Shown here: positions 34,997 to 43,700 of the stretch, piece after piece
How positions within the stretch are numbered: the first letter of the stretch is position 1
How the letters are laid out: each line of letters begins with the position of its first letter
Origin: JAGNZR01 sp051646055
Lineage (GTDB): Bacteria; Fusobacteriota; Fusobacteriia; Fusobacteriales; Fusobacteriaceae
Assembly (NCBI GenBank): GCA_051646055.1
Contig: JBOFCM010000169.1
Span: forward strand, 1 to 64,000
Reading direction: 5' to 3'
Length of the DNA: 64,000 nt
Position numbers and translations under genes: made by a program
Notes under the pieces: model-generated
Seen by the model: only the letters and a program-made list of their open reading frames with translations
Told to the model about the DNA's origin: nothing
The model's database searches: none

Positions 34997-35425
34997 TTAC
35001 TCCTCTATGAGCTGTCTGTTTTTAACAAGATCCTCTAATGTTGTTCCCACAAGAATTTTTGTCATAGCTGCATCCAGTTGACCCCATATACATCCACTGT
35101 TACATCCGTCCTCTCCACAACTTTGCTTGCTGTCGTGGGATTCGTTGCAATCAATAACCCTCTCATCCTCATCTAAGATTCTATAGAGATCATGAAGCGT
35201 TATTTCTGAAGGTTCTTTTATAATCTTATATCCTCCACTAGGACCTCTTTTCCCCTCTATTATTTTCTCATTTTTCAATTTGAAAAGAATTTGCTCCAAA
35301 TACTGAATAGAAATATTTTCAGCCTCAGATATCTCTTTTATTCTCACAAGCTTTCCTTTTTTTCCCGCTTCTACAATATAGGTCAAAGCCTTTATCCCGT
35401 AACGGACTCTCGTACTTATTTTCAT
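34997..35425 (-). CDS. Rrf2-family transcriptional regulator with Cys cluster
   Basis: 142 residues. An N-terminal winged helix (MKISTRVRYGIKALTYIVEAG, ISIQYLEQILFKLKNEKIIEGKRGPSGGYKI) is typical of Rrf2 proteins such as IscR, NsrR and CymR. After residue 90 there are four Cys (VIDCNESH, SCGEDGCNSGC), so a Fe-S cluster or thiol switch is likely. Spacing differs from the IscR C-x5-C-x5-C pattern. No iron-sulfur assembly or cysteine genes are adjacent; it sits inside the long operon between ruvB and rsmE. Confidence 0.9.
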   Translation of the reverse strand: MKISTRVRYGIKALTYIVEAGKKGKLVRIKEISEAENISIQYLEQILFKLKNEKIIEGKRGPSGGYKIIKEPSEITLHDLYRILDEDERVIDCNESHDSKQSCGEDGCNSGCIWGQLDAAMTKILVGTTLEDLVKNRQLIEE

Positions 35426-35438
35426 AAAATTTCTCCTC

Positions 35439-36443
35439 TTAACTTTCCTCTTTCAACTCTTTTTCAAAAATAGCACGGGCTTTTTCTGTCGCTACTCTTC
35501 CTCTGTTGGTTCGCTTCAAATATCCCGTTTTCACCAGATGAGGCTCATAGACCTCCTCTAAAGTTCTTCTATCCTCTCCTAGAACTAAAGCCAGAGTCTC
35601 TATTCCTACTGGACCTCCGCCATAATTTTCCATTATCGCCCTTATTATATCTCTGTCTATTTCATCCAGACCATTTTCATCTATTCCCAAAATTTTAAGT
35701 GCTTCTAAAACAAGTTTTTTAGTTATTGTTCCATCCCCTTTTATATCACAATAATCTCTCACTCTCTTTAAAAATCTATTGGCTATTCTGGGAGTTCCCC
35801 TGCTCCTTATTGCCAGTTCATAAGCACTCTCGTAATCTATTTTGTTTCCTAGTATTCTAGCACCTCTGATTATTATCTCTACTAATTCTTTATCTGTATA
35901 ATAGTTCATTCTATGAGTGACACCGAATCTATCCCTTAAAGGAGAGCTTAAAAGACCTGCTTTTGTTGTGGCCCCAATTAAAGTAAATTGTGGGAGCTCT
36001 ATTCTTATCGAACGGGCTGATGGTCCTTTTCCAATTATAATATCTAACTCCCCATCTTCCATGGCAGGATAAAGTATCTCTTCTACCGAAGTATTCAGCC
36101 TATGTATCTCATCTATGAAAAGTATATCGTTTTCTTCTAAAGAAGTTAATATCGCTGCTAAATCTCCAGCTTTGTCGATAATCGGGCCTGAAGTTATCTT
36201 CATACTGGACCCCATCTCATTAGCTATCACTCCAGCCAAACTAGTTTTCCCTAGACCTGGAGGTCCATAAAGAAGAGTATGATCTATAGAACCCCCTCTT
36301 TTTTTGGCTGCTTCTATATAAATTGTCATCTTCTCTTTAAGTGATTCTTGTCCTATATAATCTTCCATTTTTTTAGGTCTCAGATTTTTTTGTATCTCTG
36401 ACTCTCCATTTTTTTCGTAGGGAGCCAAAATTCTCTCCTCCAT
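35439..36443 (-). CDS. ruvB: Holliday junction helicase RuvB
   Basis: Hexameric AAA+ motor that drives branch migration with RuvA. About 334 residues. RPKKMEDYIGQESLKEKM, Walker A GPPGLGKTSLA, Walker B ILFIDEIHRL, sensor 1 LIGATTKAGLLSSPLRDRFG, and the C-terminal winged helix with GGGPVGIETLALVLGED and RTNRGRVATEKA. I set the start at ATG 36443 with AGGAGG before it; the TTG at 36467 has no ribosome site. ruvA and ruvC are not in the window. Confidence 0.97.
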   Translation of the reverse strand: MEERILAPYEKNGESEIQKNLRPKKMEDYIGQESLKEKMTIYIEAAKKRGGSIDHTLLYGPPGLGKTSLAGVIANEMGSSMKITSGPIIDKAGDLAAILTSLEENDILFIDEIHRLNTSVEEILYPAMEDGELDIIIGKGPSARSIRIELPQFTLIGATTKAGLLSSPLRDRFGVTHRMNYYTDKELVEIIIRGARILGNKIDYESAYELAIRSRGTPRIANRFLKRVRDYCDIKGDGTITKKLVLEALKILGIDENGLDEIDRDIIRAIMENYGGGPVGIETLALVLGEDRRTLEEVYEPHLVKTGYLKRTNRGRVATEKARAIFEKELKEES

Positions 36444-36459
36444 ATTCCTCCTAAATTTT

Positions 36460-37077
36460 TTAAACAATTATAAAGCTTATTCCTAATTGGAGAACTCCTA
36501 TTATACCACCCAATACTGCTCCTACAATCTCGATATGTCTAAATTCGCTTTCAGCAAGTTTGAAAGTTATCTCTTCCAACTCTTCAAGAGAAAATCCATC
36601 TATATTTTTTACAATTATCTCTTCAAAATTAACATTAGATTCCAGTGCTTGGAAAAGTCCTTTGATTATCTCTTCTCTATTTTTTAAAACCAACTCTTTA
36701 ATTCCACTTTCTATTTTTTCTACGATGCTGTCACTTAAAAACATAGCTGCCATAGGAAATTTTTTTATTATCTCTTCTTTTATTCTTCCCTTTAAAATAT
36801 TGTCCACAATTTCTTCTAATTTATGTCCTAACTGATCTCTATCTAAAGACCTCAATATATCCTCCATAGAGATTACCTGATTTTTTATAGTGTCTGCTAT
36901 TCTCATTCCTATCTCATGACGTCTTTTAGGTATAACACCTTGAATCTTAAAGAAAAAAAGATTTATTTCTCTGTAGGGTCTAAACAGCATTTTTATTGCA
37001 AAGTAATTTGTTATCCATCCAATTAAAGAACCAATTAAAATAATCAAAACAGCTTTTATTATTAAATTTATTCCCAT
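36460..37077 (-). CDS. DUF445 family membrane protein
   Basis: 205 residues: a first membrane helix with the family block IIKAVLIILIGSLIGWITNYFAIKMLFRPYR, then a helical amphipathic middle (KNQVISMEDILRSLDRDQLG...) and a C-terminal membrane helix with GAVLGGIIGVLQLGISFIIV. The family (YheB-like) has no settled function. Start ATG 37077 has GGAG eleven bases upstream; the GTG at 37098 is the longer alternative. It is the first gene after the promoter that opens the nineteen-gene run. Confidence 0.88.
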   Translation of the reverse strand: MGINLIIKAVLIILIGSLIGWITNYFAIKMLFRPYREINLFFFKIQGVIPKRRHEIGMRIADTIKNQVISMEDILRSLDRDQLGHKLEEIVDNILKGRIKEEIIKKFPMAAMFLSDSIVEKIESGIKELVLKNREEIIKGLFQALESNVNFEEIIVKNIDGFSLEELEEITFKLAESEFRHIEIVGAVLGGIIGVLQLGISFIIV

Positions 37078-37119
37078 ATCAACAGTCACTCCTATCACTC
37101 TTTAATTTTTTACTAAGTC

Positions 37120-37155
37120 AGTAAACATTTTAACATATTTATAGTTTTTTTTCAA
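37120..37155 (-). promoter_or_regulatory. Promoter of the long DUF445-ruvB... operon
   Basis: Minus strand TTGAAA, 17-base spacer ending in ATATGT, then TAAAAT, in the gap between the rpsA terminator and the DUF445 gene. It is the only convincing leftward promoter I can see before 19.1 kb, although internal promoters inside genes were not searched exhaustively. Confidence 0.65.
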
Positions 37156-37156
37156 T

Positions 37157-37183
37157 TAAAAAGAGGGAATTATCTTCCCTCTT
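37157..37183 (-). terminator. Intrinsic terminator of ptsI-ptsH-ispH-rpsA
   Basis: Minus strand AAGAGGGAA and TTCCCTCTT form a 9-bp stem with a five-base loop followed by TTTAATT. It lies about 66 bases after the rpsA stop. The stretch between stop and stem holds no gene I can support. Confidence 0.88.
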
Positions 37184-37249
37184 GAATCCACATAAAATCT
37201 TATTTTTTTATTGTTTGTTCTGCTTTGGATATCCTTTATGAACTTTAGG

Positions 37250-38860
37250 TTATTTTGAGCTTGATTCTGAATATTTAGCTATAAGATCTCTCTCCTCTTT
37301 TTTAGCTGCATCCATCTCGATTTTTTTTATAGAAAGTTTTATTTTTTTCTTGTCTCTATCAATCTCTACTATTTCAGCGTTTACAACATCCCCAACTTTA
37401 AATCTCTCTTTAAGATTTTTTATAAATTCTTTCGAAGCAAACTGAGCAGGTATAAATCCGTCTACCCCTTTAAAAATAGTTATAAACATCCCGAAATCCA
37501 TTATATTTTTAATCTCTCTCTCGAGTCTATCTCCAACTTTTAATTCCTCTACAGCTCTATCCCAAGGGCTTTTTTCAAGAGCTTTTATGCTTCCTTTTAT
37601 TCTGTTCTCTTCTAAATTAAGCTCAGTCACTTCAAACTCAACATGATCTCCAGCTTTTATTTTTGGAGTGTCTTCTCCCTGCCATGCAAGATCTGACTGA
37701 TGTATAAATGCATCTACTCCAGATTCTACTTCTACAAATATTCCAAAAGGTTTTACATCTAAAACTTTTCCATTTAATCTTTTACCTTTTCCAAACTTTG
37801 TCTCAGCATTATCCCAAGGATTTTTGCATAATTGTTTTACACCAAGTTTCAATTTTCTTGAAGATGCATCAAATTCCATTATTTTAACTTTTACTACATC
37901 TCCAACTTTTATAAAATCAGAAACATTTATTTTCTTTTTATTCCATGTCAAGTCTGAAACGTGTACAAGTCCTTCAACTCCGTCACAAATTTCCACAAAA
38001 GCTCCATAAGGCTGTATTCTAGTTACTTTTCCTTCAATTTCTGTTCCTATTTGGAAGTTTTCAGCTGCAACTTCCCAAGGATTTCTTTTAAGTGCTTTTA
38101 TTGAAAGCTTTAGAGTATGCTTTTCTTTATCTGCAGAAATAACTTTAACCGTCAGTTTTTCTCCAGCTTTATAAAGATCTTTCAAGTTATCAATTTTTTT
38201 CCAAGAAATTTCAGAAATATGTATAAATCCTCTTATAACTCCAATCTTAACATTAAGTCCAAATTCTAGAACATCTGTTATCTCTGACTCCAGAACATCC
38301 CCGGCTTTTATTGTTTCAAACTGCTCCGCCTCTTTTGCCATGCTTATATCTTTTTTAGAGAATGTAATTCTTTTTCCTTTTTTATCCGCTTTGATATCTT
38401 TTACGATAACTTCTATGCTTTGTCCTATTACATTGTCCGAATTTCTCATAGGTATCTCTGAAAGTGAATTAGGTAGGAATCCTTGTTGCTTTTTATACTC
38501 AATGATGTATCCACCATTAATTTTTCTTGTGATTTTACACTGAAGAATAACTCTATTTTCGAAAGCTTCCTCAATCTCTTTCATTCCCTCTTCCATATCT
38601 ATTCTTCTTCTTGAACCGATTAAAAATTCCCCATCTTCGGTTTCTCCAGTAATAAGCACCTCTACTTCCTCTCCCTGATTATAATCAGATAGCTCTTCTG
38701 CTCTTACTCTTATATCTTTTGGCTGCCCTATCGCTTCTAAAATAGCGAAGTTTCTATCTAGCTGTGATATTTTTGCTGTTACTTTTACTCTCCCCTTTTC
38801 CTCTGGTGGTAGGTATTCATTTAATAATGCTTCAAATTCATTGTACTCTCTGTTAGGCAT
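37250..38860 (-). CDS. rpsA: Ribosomal protein S1
   Basis: 536 residues with six S1 RNA-binding repeats, starting near residues 20, 107, 195, 270, 357 and 445. Repeats 3 to 6 are strong (for example GKVTRIQPYGAFVEICDGVEGLVHVSDLTW and GKVLDVKPFGIFVEVESGVDAFIHQSDLAW), and the first two are diverged. S1 recruits mRNA to the 30S subunit. It overlaps ispH by eight bases; the IspH-S1 pair is linked or even fused in several anaerobes. A terminator follows. Confidence 0.95.
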   Translation of the reverse strand: MPNREYNEFEALLNEYLPPEEKGRVKVTAKISQLDRNFAILEAIGQPKDIRVRAEELSDYNQGEEVEVLITGETEDGEFLIGSRRRIDMEEGMKEIEEAFENRVILQCKITRKINGGYIIEYKKQQGFLPNSLSEIPMRNSDNVIGQSIEVIVKDIKADKKGKRITFSKKDISMAKEAEQFETIKAGDVLESEITDVLEFGLNVKIGVIRGFIHISEISWKKIDNLKDLYKAGEKLTVKVISADKEKHTLKLSIKALKRNPWEVAAENFQIGTEIEGKVTRIQPYGAFVEICDGVEGLVHVSDLTWNKKKINVSDFIKVGDVVKVKIMEFDASSRKLKLGVKQLCKNPWDNAETKFGKGKRLNGKVLDVKPFGIFVEVESGVDAFIHQSDLAWQGEDTPKIKAGDHVEFEVTELNLEENRIKGSIKALEKSPWDRAVEELKVGDRLEREIKNIMDFGMFITIFKGVDGFIPAQFASKEFIKNLKERFKVGDVVNAEIVEIDRDKKKIKLSIKKIEMDAAKKEERDLIAKYSESSSK

Positions 38861-39725
38861 TGAAGTTCCTCCTTAATTTATTTTCTATTTTTTGTATTAT
38901 ATCCTCTGGTGTTGATGCTCCTGCGGTTATTCCAACTTTTTCACATCCTGAAAACCAATTCAAATCTACTTCCGTCTCATCAGTTACCAGTTTTGTATTA
39001 GGATTTATTTTATGCGATATCTCAAAAAGTTTTTGAGTGTTGGAACTTTTTCTTCCGCCCACTATTAAAACAAGGTCTGTTTCAGCTGCAATTTTTTTAA
39101 CAGCTTCCTGTCTCTCTTGTGTGGCTCCGCAAATCTTATTAAATATCTTAACATTCATATGACTATTTTCCAAGTATTTTTTTATCTCTTCCATTTTTTC
39201 TTTATTTAAAGTTGTCTGAGTGAGAAGAGAATACTTTTTTTTTGCATCTATCGAATATTTTTTTAATTCATCTAAATCTTTAAAAATGTTTATATTTAAT
39301 CCATAGGATATTATTCCCTGAACTTCAGGATGCTCTCTATCTCCTATGAAAATTATCTCATCTCCCTGTTTCTCGAGTTCTAAAATTTTTTCTCTGATAT
39401 TTTTAACAAAAACACATGCAGAGTCCTCTATTTTCACACCCTGTTGCTCAAGTTTTTTATAAATTTCTTCTTTCGTCCCATGTGCCCTTACAATAACTAT
39501 ATCTCCGGGTTTAAATCTGACTTTATCACCCATAAAATCTTCTTCTCTTACAGTTTCCAATCCTAAATTTTCCAACTGAGAAACCACATGCTCATTATGA
39601 ACAAGCATTCCAAGAATATAAACCTTTTTCCCTTTTTTTATCTCTTCCACATATTTATAGCAGCTTTCTATAGCTCCTTTTACTCCGAAGCAAAAACCCA
39701 TTTTATTTGCTCTTATTATCTCCAT
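38853..39725 (-). CDS. ispH: 4-hydroxy-3-methylbut-2-enyl diphosphate reductase IspH
   Basis: Last enzyme of the MEP pathway, an iron-sulfur reductase that makes IPP and DMAPP. 290 residues. The three cluster Cys are in MGFCFGVKGAIE, EDSACVFVKNI and NKICGATQERQEA; other blocks are LGMLVHNEHVV, RAHGTKEEIY, GDREHPEVQGI and GITAGASTPEDII. I use ATG 39725, with AGAGG just upstream and after the ptsH stop; an ATG at 39743 would lie within ptsH. Confidence 0.96.
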   Translation of the reverse strand: MEIIRANKMGFCFGVKGAIESCYKYVEEIKKGKKVYILGMLVHNEHVVSQLENLGLETVREEDFMGDKVRFKPGDIVIVRAHGTKEEIYKKLEQQGVKIEDSACVFVKNIREKILELEKQGDEIIFIGDREHPEVQGIISYGLNINIFKDLDELKKYSIDAKKKYSLLTQTTLNKEKMEEIKKYLENSHMNVKIFNKICGATQERQEAVKKIAAETDLVLIVGGRKSSNTQKLFEISHKINPNTKLVTDETEVDLNWFSGCEKVGITAGASTPEDIIQKIENKLRRNFNA

Positions 39726-39732
39726 TGTACCT

Positions 39733-40002
39733 CTATTCCTCATTGAATTTTTTTACTTCTACAAGATTTTTCAAAGCTTCTAGGAGTTGGTCAGCATCTT
39801 CTCCGTCTGCTTCCAAAACAAGTTTTCTTCCCTGCTCTGCAGCAAGAAGCATAAGACCCATTATACTCTTTCCATTGACTTCTTCATCATCACAAATAAC
39901 ATTTATATCTGAATCGAACTCTGATGCAGTCTGCACAAAAAGTGATGACGGTCTTGCATGGAGTCCCGCTTTATTTTTTATCACAACCTCTATTCTTTTC
40001 AA
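39733..40002 (-). CDS. ptsH: Phosphocarrier protein HPr
   Basis: Small carrier of the phosphotransferase system, passing phosphate from enzyme I to IIA proteins. The active His is in KAGLHARPS and the regulatory Ser in NGKSIMGLM. I place the start at TTG 40002: it is preceded by TGGAG at eight bases and puts the active histidine at exactly position 15 and a length of 89, both standard. The ATG at 40017 would add five residues and lacks a ribosome site. The Ser-46 site is intact, but no HPr kinase is in the window. It lies 45 bases after ptsI. Confidence 0.95.
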   Translation of the reverse strand: MKRIEVVIKNKAGLHARPSSLFVQTASEFDSDINVICDDEEVNGKSIMGLMLLAAEQGRKLVLEADGEDADQLLEALKNLVEVKKFNEE

Positions 40003-40047
40003 TTTAATCCACTCCATTCTAAAATATATTTTTCTAGCAAAGCTTTC

Positions 40048-41778
40048 CTATATATGGATAAAACTTTGCAGAATTTCCCTTACTTCTTTTCCGCTATCTG
40101 CACTCAATATTTTTTCTTTTAGAGATTCTATTTTCGATAGGTCTAACTCTCTGATGACTTTTCTTGCCCTTAGCACAGAAGATTTAACCATACTCAAATC
40201 ATATATTCCCATACTAAGGAATGCCAAGATAGCTAATTCTTCTCCTGCCATTTCTCCACACACAGATACTTTCTTATTAAATTTTTTACCAGCTTCTGCA
40301 ACACTATTTATGGCCCTTAGAACTCCAGGTTCATAAGAATCGTAAAGCTCTATAAGAGACTCAGAAAGCCTATCTGTTGCCAAAATATACTGTGTAAGAT
40401 CATTAGTTCCTATACTGAAAAAATCCACATGTTTTGCAAGCTGATCTGCCATTATAACAGCTGAAGGAACTTCCACCATTATTCCTTGTTCTATATTGCT
40501 TTTGAAAGATTTTCCTTCTTTTTTTAATTCCTCTTTACACTCTTCAACAATATTTTTAACTTCTAAAACTTCTTTCAAATTTGTTATCATGGGGTACATT
40601 ATTTTAACTTGCCTTCCGTCAGCAACCCTCAGAATAGCTCTTAGCTGTTCTTTTAAAATTCCTTTATTTTTCAAACTATGCCTTATACCTCGAACTCCTA
40701 AAAAGGGGTTATCTTCTTTTTCCATTTCATAGTATGGAAGCTTTTTATCTGCCCCTATATCTAAAGTCCTTATTATGATCTCTTTATCTGCATCAAACTT
40801 GGAAACTACTTCTAAATATTCTTGAAATTGTTCCTCCTCTGAAGGAAATTTAGCAGATTCCATATACATCAATTCCGTTCTAAAAAGGCCTACCCCATCC
40901 GGATTTTTTCTCTCGATTTCATACAAATCTAGAACCCCAGAAATGTTTATTTTTAAACTTATTTTTTTTCCATCTAAAGTTACAGTAGGTAATTTTACAA
41001 CTTTTTCATATTCTTCCCGGCTCTTTTCTAAATTTTCTAGATAAGTCAAATATATAGCTTTTATTTTTTCGTCAGGGTGTATATATAATTTTTCCCACCC
41101 TTTTCTTGAATCAAGAATAATTTCCTCGCCTCTTTCTAATTCCTCAATCCCTTCTACTCCCAAAAGTGTTGGAATTTCTAGCGATTTTGCTAAAATAGCC
41201 ACATGTGAAGTTTCTCCACCATATTCTAATATTATACCTTTTATATCTTGATTTTCAGCTACAAGCTTTAAAAGTTCAGAAGGGAAAATTTCTTTTGCTA
41301 CAAGTATTTTTCCTTCAATTTCATTTTTCATATTTTTTTTCTCTGTTAAATTTGATATTATTCTTCCACATATATCCCTTATATCCATTTTTTTCTGATT
41401 ATATATCGGATCCTTAATTTTATCAAACATATGAAAATATCTATCTCCAATTTCTTTTACAGCCCATTCTACATTTACTAAATTACTTTCTATAAATTTA
41501 AAAAGATTTTTTTTAAATTCAGGATCATCTAGCATAAGTATGTGAGAAACCAAAATTTCTAACTCATTTTTGCTTATTTTTCCGTTAAGATTTTTTTGCA
41601 GTTCTCTCAAATCATGCTGTGATTTTTTTATTGCTTCCCTCAGTCTTTCCTTTTCAGATTCAATAGAAACTGAGAGAATTTCCCTTTTTTCAATTTCATT
41701 CTCCTGCTTTGAATATATGTATATTTCTGCAATAACAATCCCTTCAGATGCAGATTTTCCAGAAAGTTCTTTTATCAC
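40048..41778 (-). CDS. ptsI: PTS enzyme I
   Basis: Phosphoenolpyruvate-protein phosphotransferase, which starts sugar phosphotransfer by phosphorylating HPr. 576 residues: HPr-binding helical domain, the phospho-His domain (EYGGETSHVAILAKS), and a PEP-binding barrel with DGVGLFRTELMYM, NPFLGVRGIR, FFSIGTNDLTQYILATDR and the catalytic Cys near SVCGEMAGEE. The start is GTG 41778, with GAGGTGA seven bases upstream. It leads ptsI-ptsH-ispH-rpsA. Confidence 0.97.
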   Translation of the reverse strand: MIKELSGKSASEGIVIAEIYIYSKQENEIEKREILSVSIESEKERLREAIKKSQHDLRELQKNLNGKISKNELEILVSHILMLDDPEFKKNLFKFIESNLVNVEWAVKEIGDRYFHMFDKIKDPIYNQKKMDIRDICGRIISNLTEKKNMKNEIEGKILVAKEIFPSELLKLVAENQDIKGIILEYGGETSHVAILAKSLEIPTLLGVEGIEELERGEEIILDSRKGWEKLYIHPDEKIKAIYLTYLENLEKSREEYEKVVKLPTVTLDGKKISLKINISGVLDLYEIERKNPDGVGLFRTELMYMESAKFPSEEEQFQEYLEVVSKFDADKEIIIRTLDIGADKKLPYYEMEKEDNPFLGVRGIRHSLKNKGILKEQLRAILRVADGRQVKIMYPMITNLKEVLEVKNIVEECKEELKKEGKSFKSNIEQGIMVEVPSAVIMADQLAKHVDFFSIGTNDLTQYILATDRLSESLIELYDSYEPGVLRAINSVAEAGKKFNKKVSVCGEMAGEELAILAFLSMGIYDLSMVKSSVLRARKVIRELDLSKIESLKEKILSADSGKEVREILQSFIHI

Positions 41779-41818
41779 TTAAAAATCACCTCAACTTCAC
41801 TCTACGTCTCTAGTTTAG

Positions 41819-41847
41819 ATTATAACTTAGAAAAAATTTATTTTCAA
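41819..41847 (-). promoter_or_regulatory. Promoter of ptsI-ptsH-ispH-rpsA
   Basis: Minus strand TTGAAA (41847-41842), 17-base spacer, perfect TATAAT (41824-41819), about 40 bases before the ptsI GTG start. Confidence 0.8.
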
Positions 41848-42024
41848 ATATTATCCAAAATATTTTCTTCAAATAAGGTTAAAAATAGTATTTTTTTAAT
41901 ATTATTTTCAAGAGTATTATTCAACCCGTGAATTAATTCTCTAAATATTTACTTTTTTTTGTTGAATTTAGTTTTTTTTTTGCATTATTTGTTTTATTAA
42001 TTAACTAAAATTTGAATATTGGTG

Positions 42025-42054
42025 TTGACTTTTATTTTTTTTTAGTGTTATAAT
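42025..42054 (+). promoter_or_regulatory. Promoter of the AbgT-family transporter
   Basis: TTGACT (42025-42030), 18-base T-rich spacer, perfect TATAAT (42049-42054), 67 bases before the start codon. Confidence 0.82.
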
Positions 42055-42121
42055 TAGGTGCTTTCCTAATTTAGAAAGTGATTTTTCATAACAATATGAT
42101 TCAATTATTTAAGGGGGAAAA

Positions 42122-43639
42122 ATGGAACAAAAAAAATCAGGATTTTTTAACAAGTTCCTTAACTTCATTGAAGTTGGAGGAAATGCACTACCGCATCCAG
42201 TGTCTTTATTCGCTATTTTCGGTGTAATAATTATACTGGTTTCAGGACTAGTTGCTCAATCAGGTGCTTCTGTAACTTATATGAGAAGAGGAGAAGAAGT
42301 AACGGTTGCTGCTAAGTCGCTTATGAATGCAGAGGGTATCAGATATATTTTTAACAGCATGGTTGGAAACTTTACAGGATTTGCTCCGTTAGGAACTGTA
42401 CTTGTTGCTCTTCTTGGAGTTGGAGTTTGTGAAGGAACGGGACTTATGTCTGCCGTTATTAGAAAAGTTGTGCTTGCTACACCTAGAAAAGCTATTACTG
42501 CCATGGTGGTTTTTGCCGGTATCATGTCTAACATTGCCTCAGATGCAGGATATGTTGTTCTAGTTCCTCTTGGAGCTGTTATTTTCTTATCTTTTGGAAG
42601 ACATCCATTAGCAGGACTTGCTGCAACATTCGCAGGTGTTTCTGGAGGATTCTCTGCTAACCTTTTAGTTGGAACACTTGATCCACTTCTTGGGGGAATT
42701 TCTACTGAAGCTGCAAGACTTCTCGACCCAGCTTATCAGGTTCTTCCTACTGCAAACTATTTCTTCATGGCTGTTTCTACACTTTTAATAACTGTTCTCG
42801 GAACCTATGTTACGGAAAAAATTGTAGAACCTAGACTTGGTAAATATACTGGAGATTCCGCTGTCGACTTTAACGAACTAAATGATAACGAGAAAAAAGG
42901 TCTTAAAATGTCTGGTATCGCTGTACTGACTTTTATCGCTATAATGTTGTTTATGACTCTTCCTACCAATGCCATATTGAAGGAAAATGGAACTTTAAAT
43001 GCTTGGACATCTAAAGGGCTTGTTCCGACACTTATGTTCTTCTTTTTAATCCCTGGTATAGCTTACGGTTATGGAGCTAAAACTATCGCCAATGAAAAAG
43101 ATATCTGTAATATGATGGGAAAAGCTATGTCTACTATGGGTGGATATCTTGCTCTTGCTTTTGCAGCTTCTCAGTTCATAGCATACTTCGGGTATACTAA
43201 TCTTGGAACTATCCTTGCAGTTAAAGGAGCAGAAACTCTTAAAGCTATCGGATTTACAGGATTCCCGCTAATCTTAGCCTTCATAGTACTTACTGGATTT
43301 ATTAATTTATTCATGGGATCTGCTTCTGCTAAATGGGCTATCATGGCACCGGTATTTATTCCTATGTTGATGCAATTAGGATTCTCTCCAGAGTTCACTC
43401 AAGCTGCATACAGAATAGGAGATTCGACTACAAACATAATCTCTCCATTGATGTCTTACTTTGCTGTCATTGTAGCTTTTGCTCAAAAATATGATAAAAA
43501 AGCTGGAATGGGAACTCTAATCTCTACAATGTTGCCATATTCAATGTTCTTCATGTTGGGATGGGTCGTTCTTCTTCTTGGATGGTACTTCTTGGGATTA
43601 CCTATTGGAATCGGAGCATCTATGTTCTATGCAGGATAA
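42122..43639 (+). CDS. AbgT-family transporter (p-aminobenzoyl-glutamate/dipeptide type)
   Basis: 505 residues with about eleven to thirteen membrane helices. Family blocks include FLNFIEVGGNALPHPVSLFAIF at the N-terminus, LGVGVCEGTGLMSAVIRK, ASDAGYVVLVPLGA, GVSGGFSANLLVGTLDPLL and the C-terminal MGSASAKWAIMAPVFIPM. Known AbgT members take up p-aminobenzoyl-glutamate or export sulfonamides with proton or sodium coupling. No abgA/abgB hydrolase is nearby, so the substrate here is open. Single-gene unit with its own promoter, GGGGG ribosome site and terminator; the only large rightward gene. Confidence 0.92.
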   Translation: MEQKKSGFFNKFLNFIEVGGNALPHPVSLFAIFGVIIILVSGLVAQSGASVTYMRRGEEVTVAAKSLMNAEGIRYIFNSMVGNFTGFAPLGTVLVALLGVGVCEGTGLMSAVIRKVVLATPRKAITAMVVFAGIMSNIASDAGYVVLVPLGAVIFLSFGRHPLAGLAATFAGVSGGFSANLLVGTLDPLLGGISTEAARLLDPAYQVLPTANYFFMAVSTLLITVLGTYVTEKIVEPRLGKYTGDSAVDFNELNDNEKKGLKMSGIAVLTFIAIMLFMTLPTNAILKENGTLNAWTSKGLVPTLMFFFLIPGIAYGYGAKTIANEKDICNMMGKAMSTMGGYLALAFAASQFIAYFGYTNLGTILAVKGAETLKAIGFTGFPLILAFIVLTGFINLFMGSASAKWAIMAPVFIPMLMQLGFSPEFTQAAYRIGDSTTNIISPLMSYFAVIVAFAQKYDKKAGMGTLISTMLPYSMFFMLGWVVLLLGWYFLGLPIGIGASMFYAG

Positions 43640-43666
43640 TTTAAAAAAATAAAAATCTATAAAGAA

Positions 43667-43700
43667 AAAAGCTGTGGCAAATCGCCACAGCTTTTATTAT
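43667..43700. terminator. Bidirectional terminator after the AbgT transporter
   Basis: AAAAGCTGTGGC and GCCACAGCTTTT form a 12-bp stem with a five-base loop. A-rich and T-rich flanks allow it to act in both directions. It separates the rightward transporter from the leftward FMN-binding gene, whose stop is at 43697. Confidence 0.93.

Larger units (their letters stand above)
41779..42121. other. Divergent intergenic region between ptsI and the AbgT gene
   Basis: About 340 AT-rich bases. They hold the leftward ptsI promoter (41819-41847), the rightward transporter promoter (42025-42054) and a small CTTTC/GAAAG hairpin in the transporter leader (42061-42078). The middle (about 41850-42020) has long T and A runs and no gene or operator I can name. 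Confidence 0.6.

Noticed and set aside
37184..37249. Small gene between rpsA and its terminator
   Set aside because: No start codon with a ribosome site; it looks like an AT-rich 3' untranslated stretch.
39707..40336. A 209-codon rightward frame over ptsH and ptsI
   Set aside because: It lies antisense to two certain genes, its translation is a Ser/Leu/Phe-rich shadow, and it has no ribosome site. The same applies to other rightward frames over the leftward genes, such as 2463-2954, 23314-23664 and 11663-11968.
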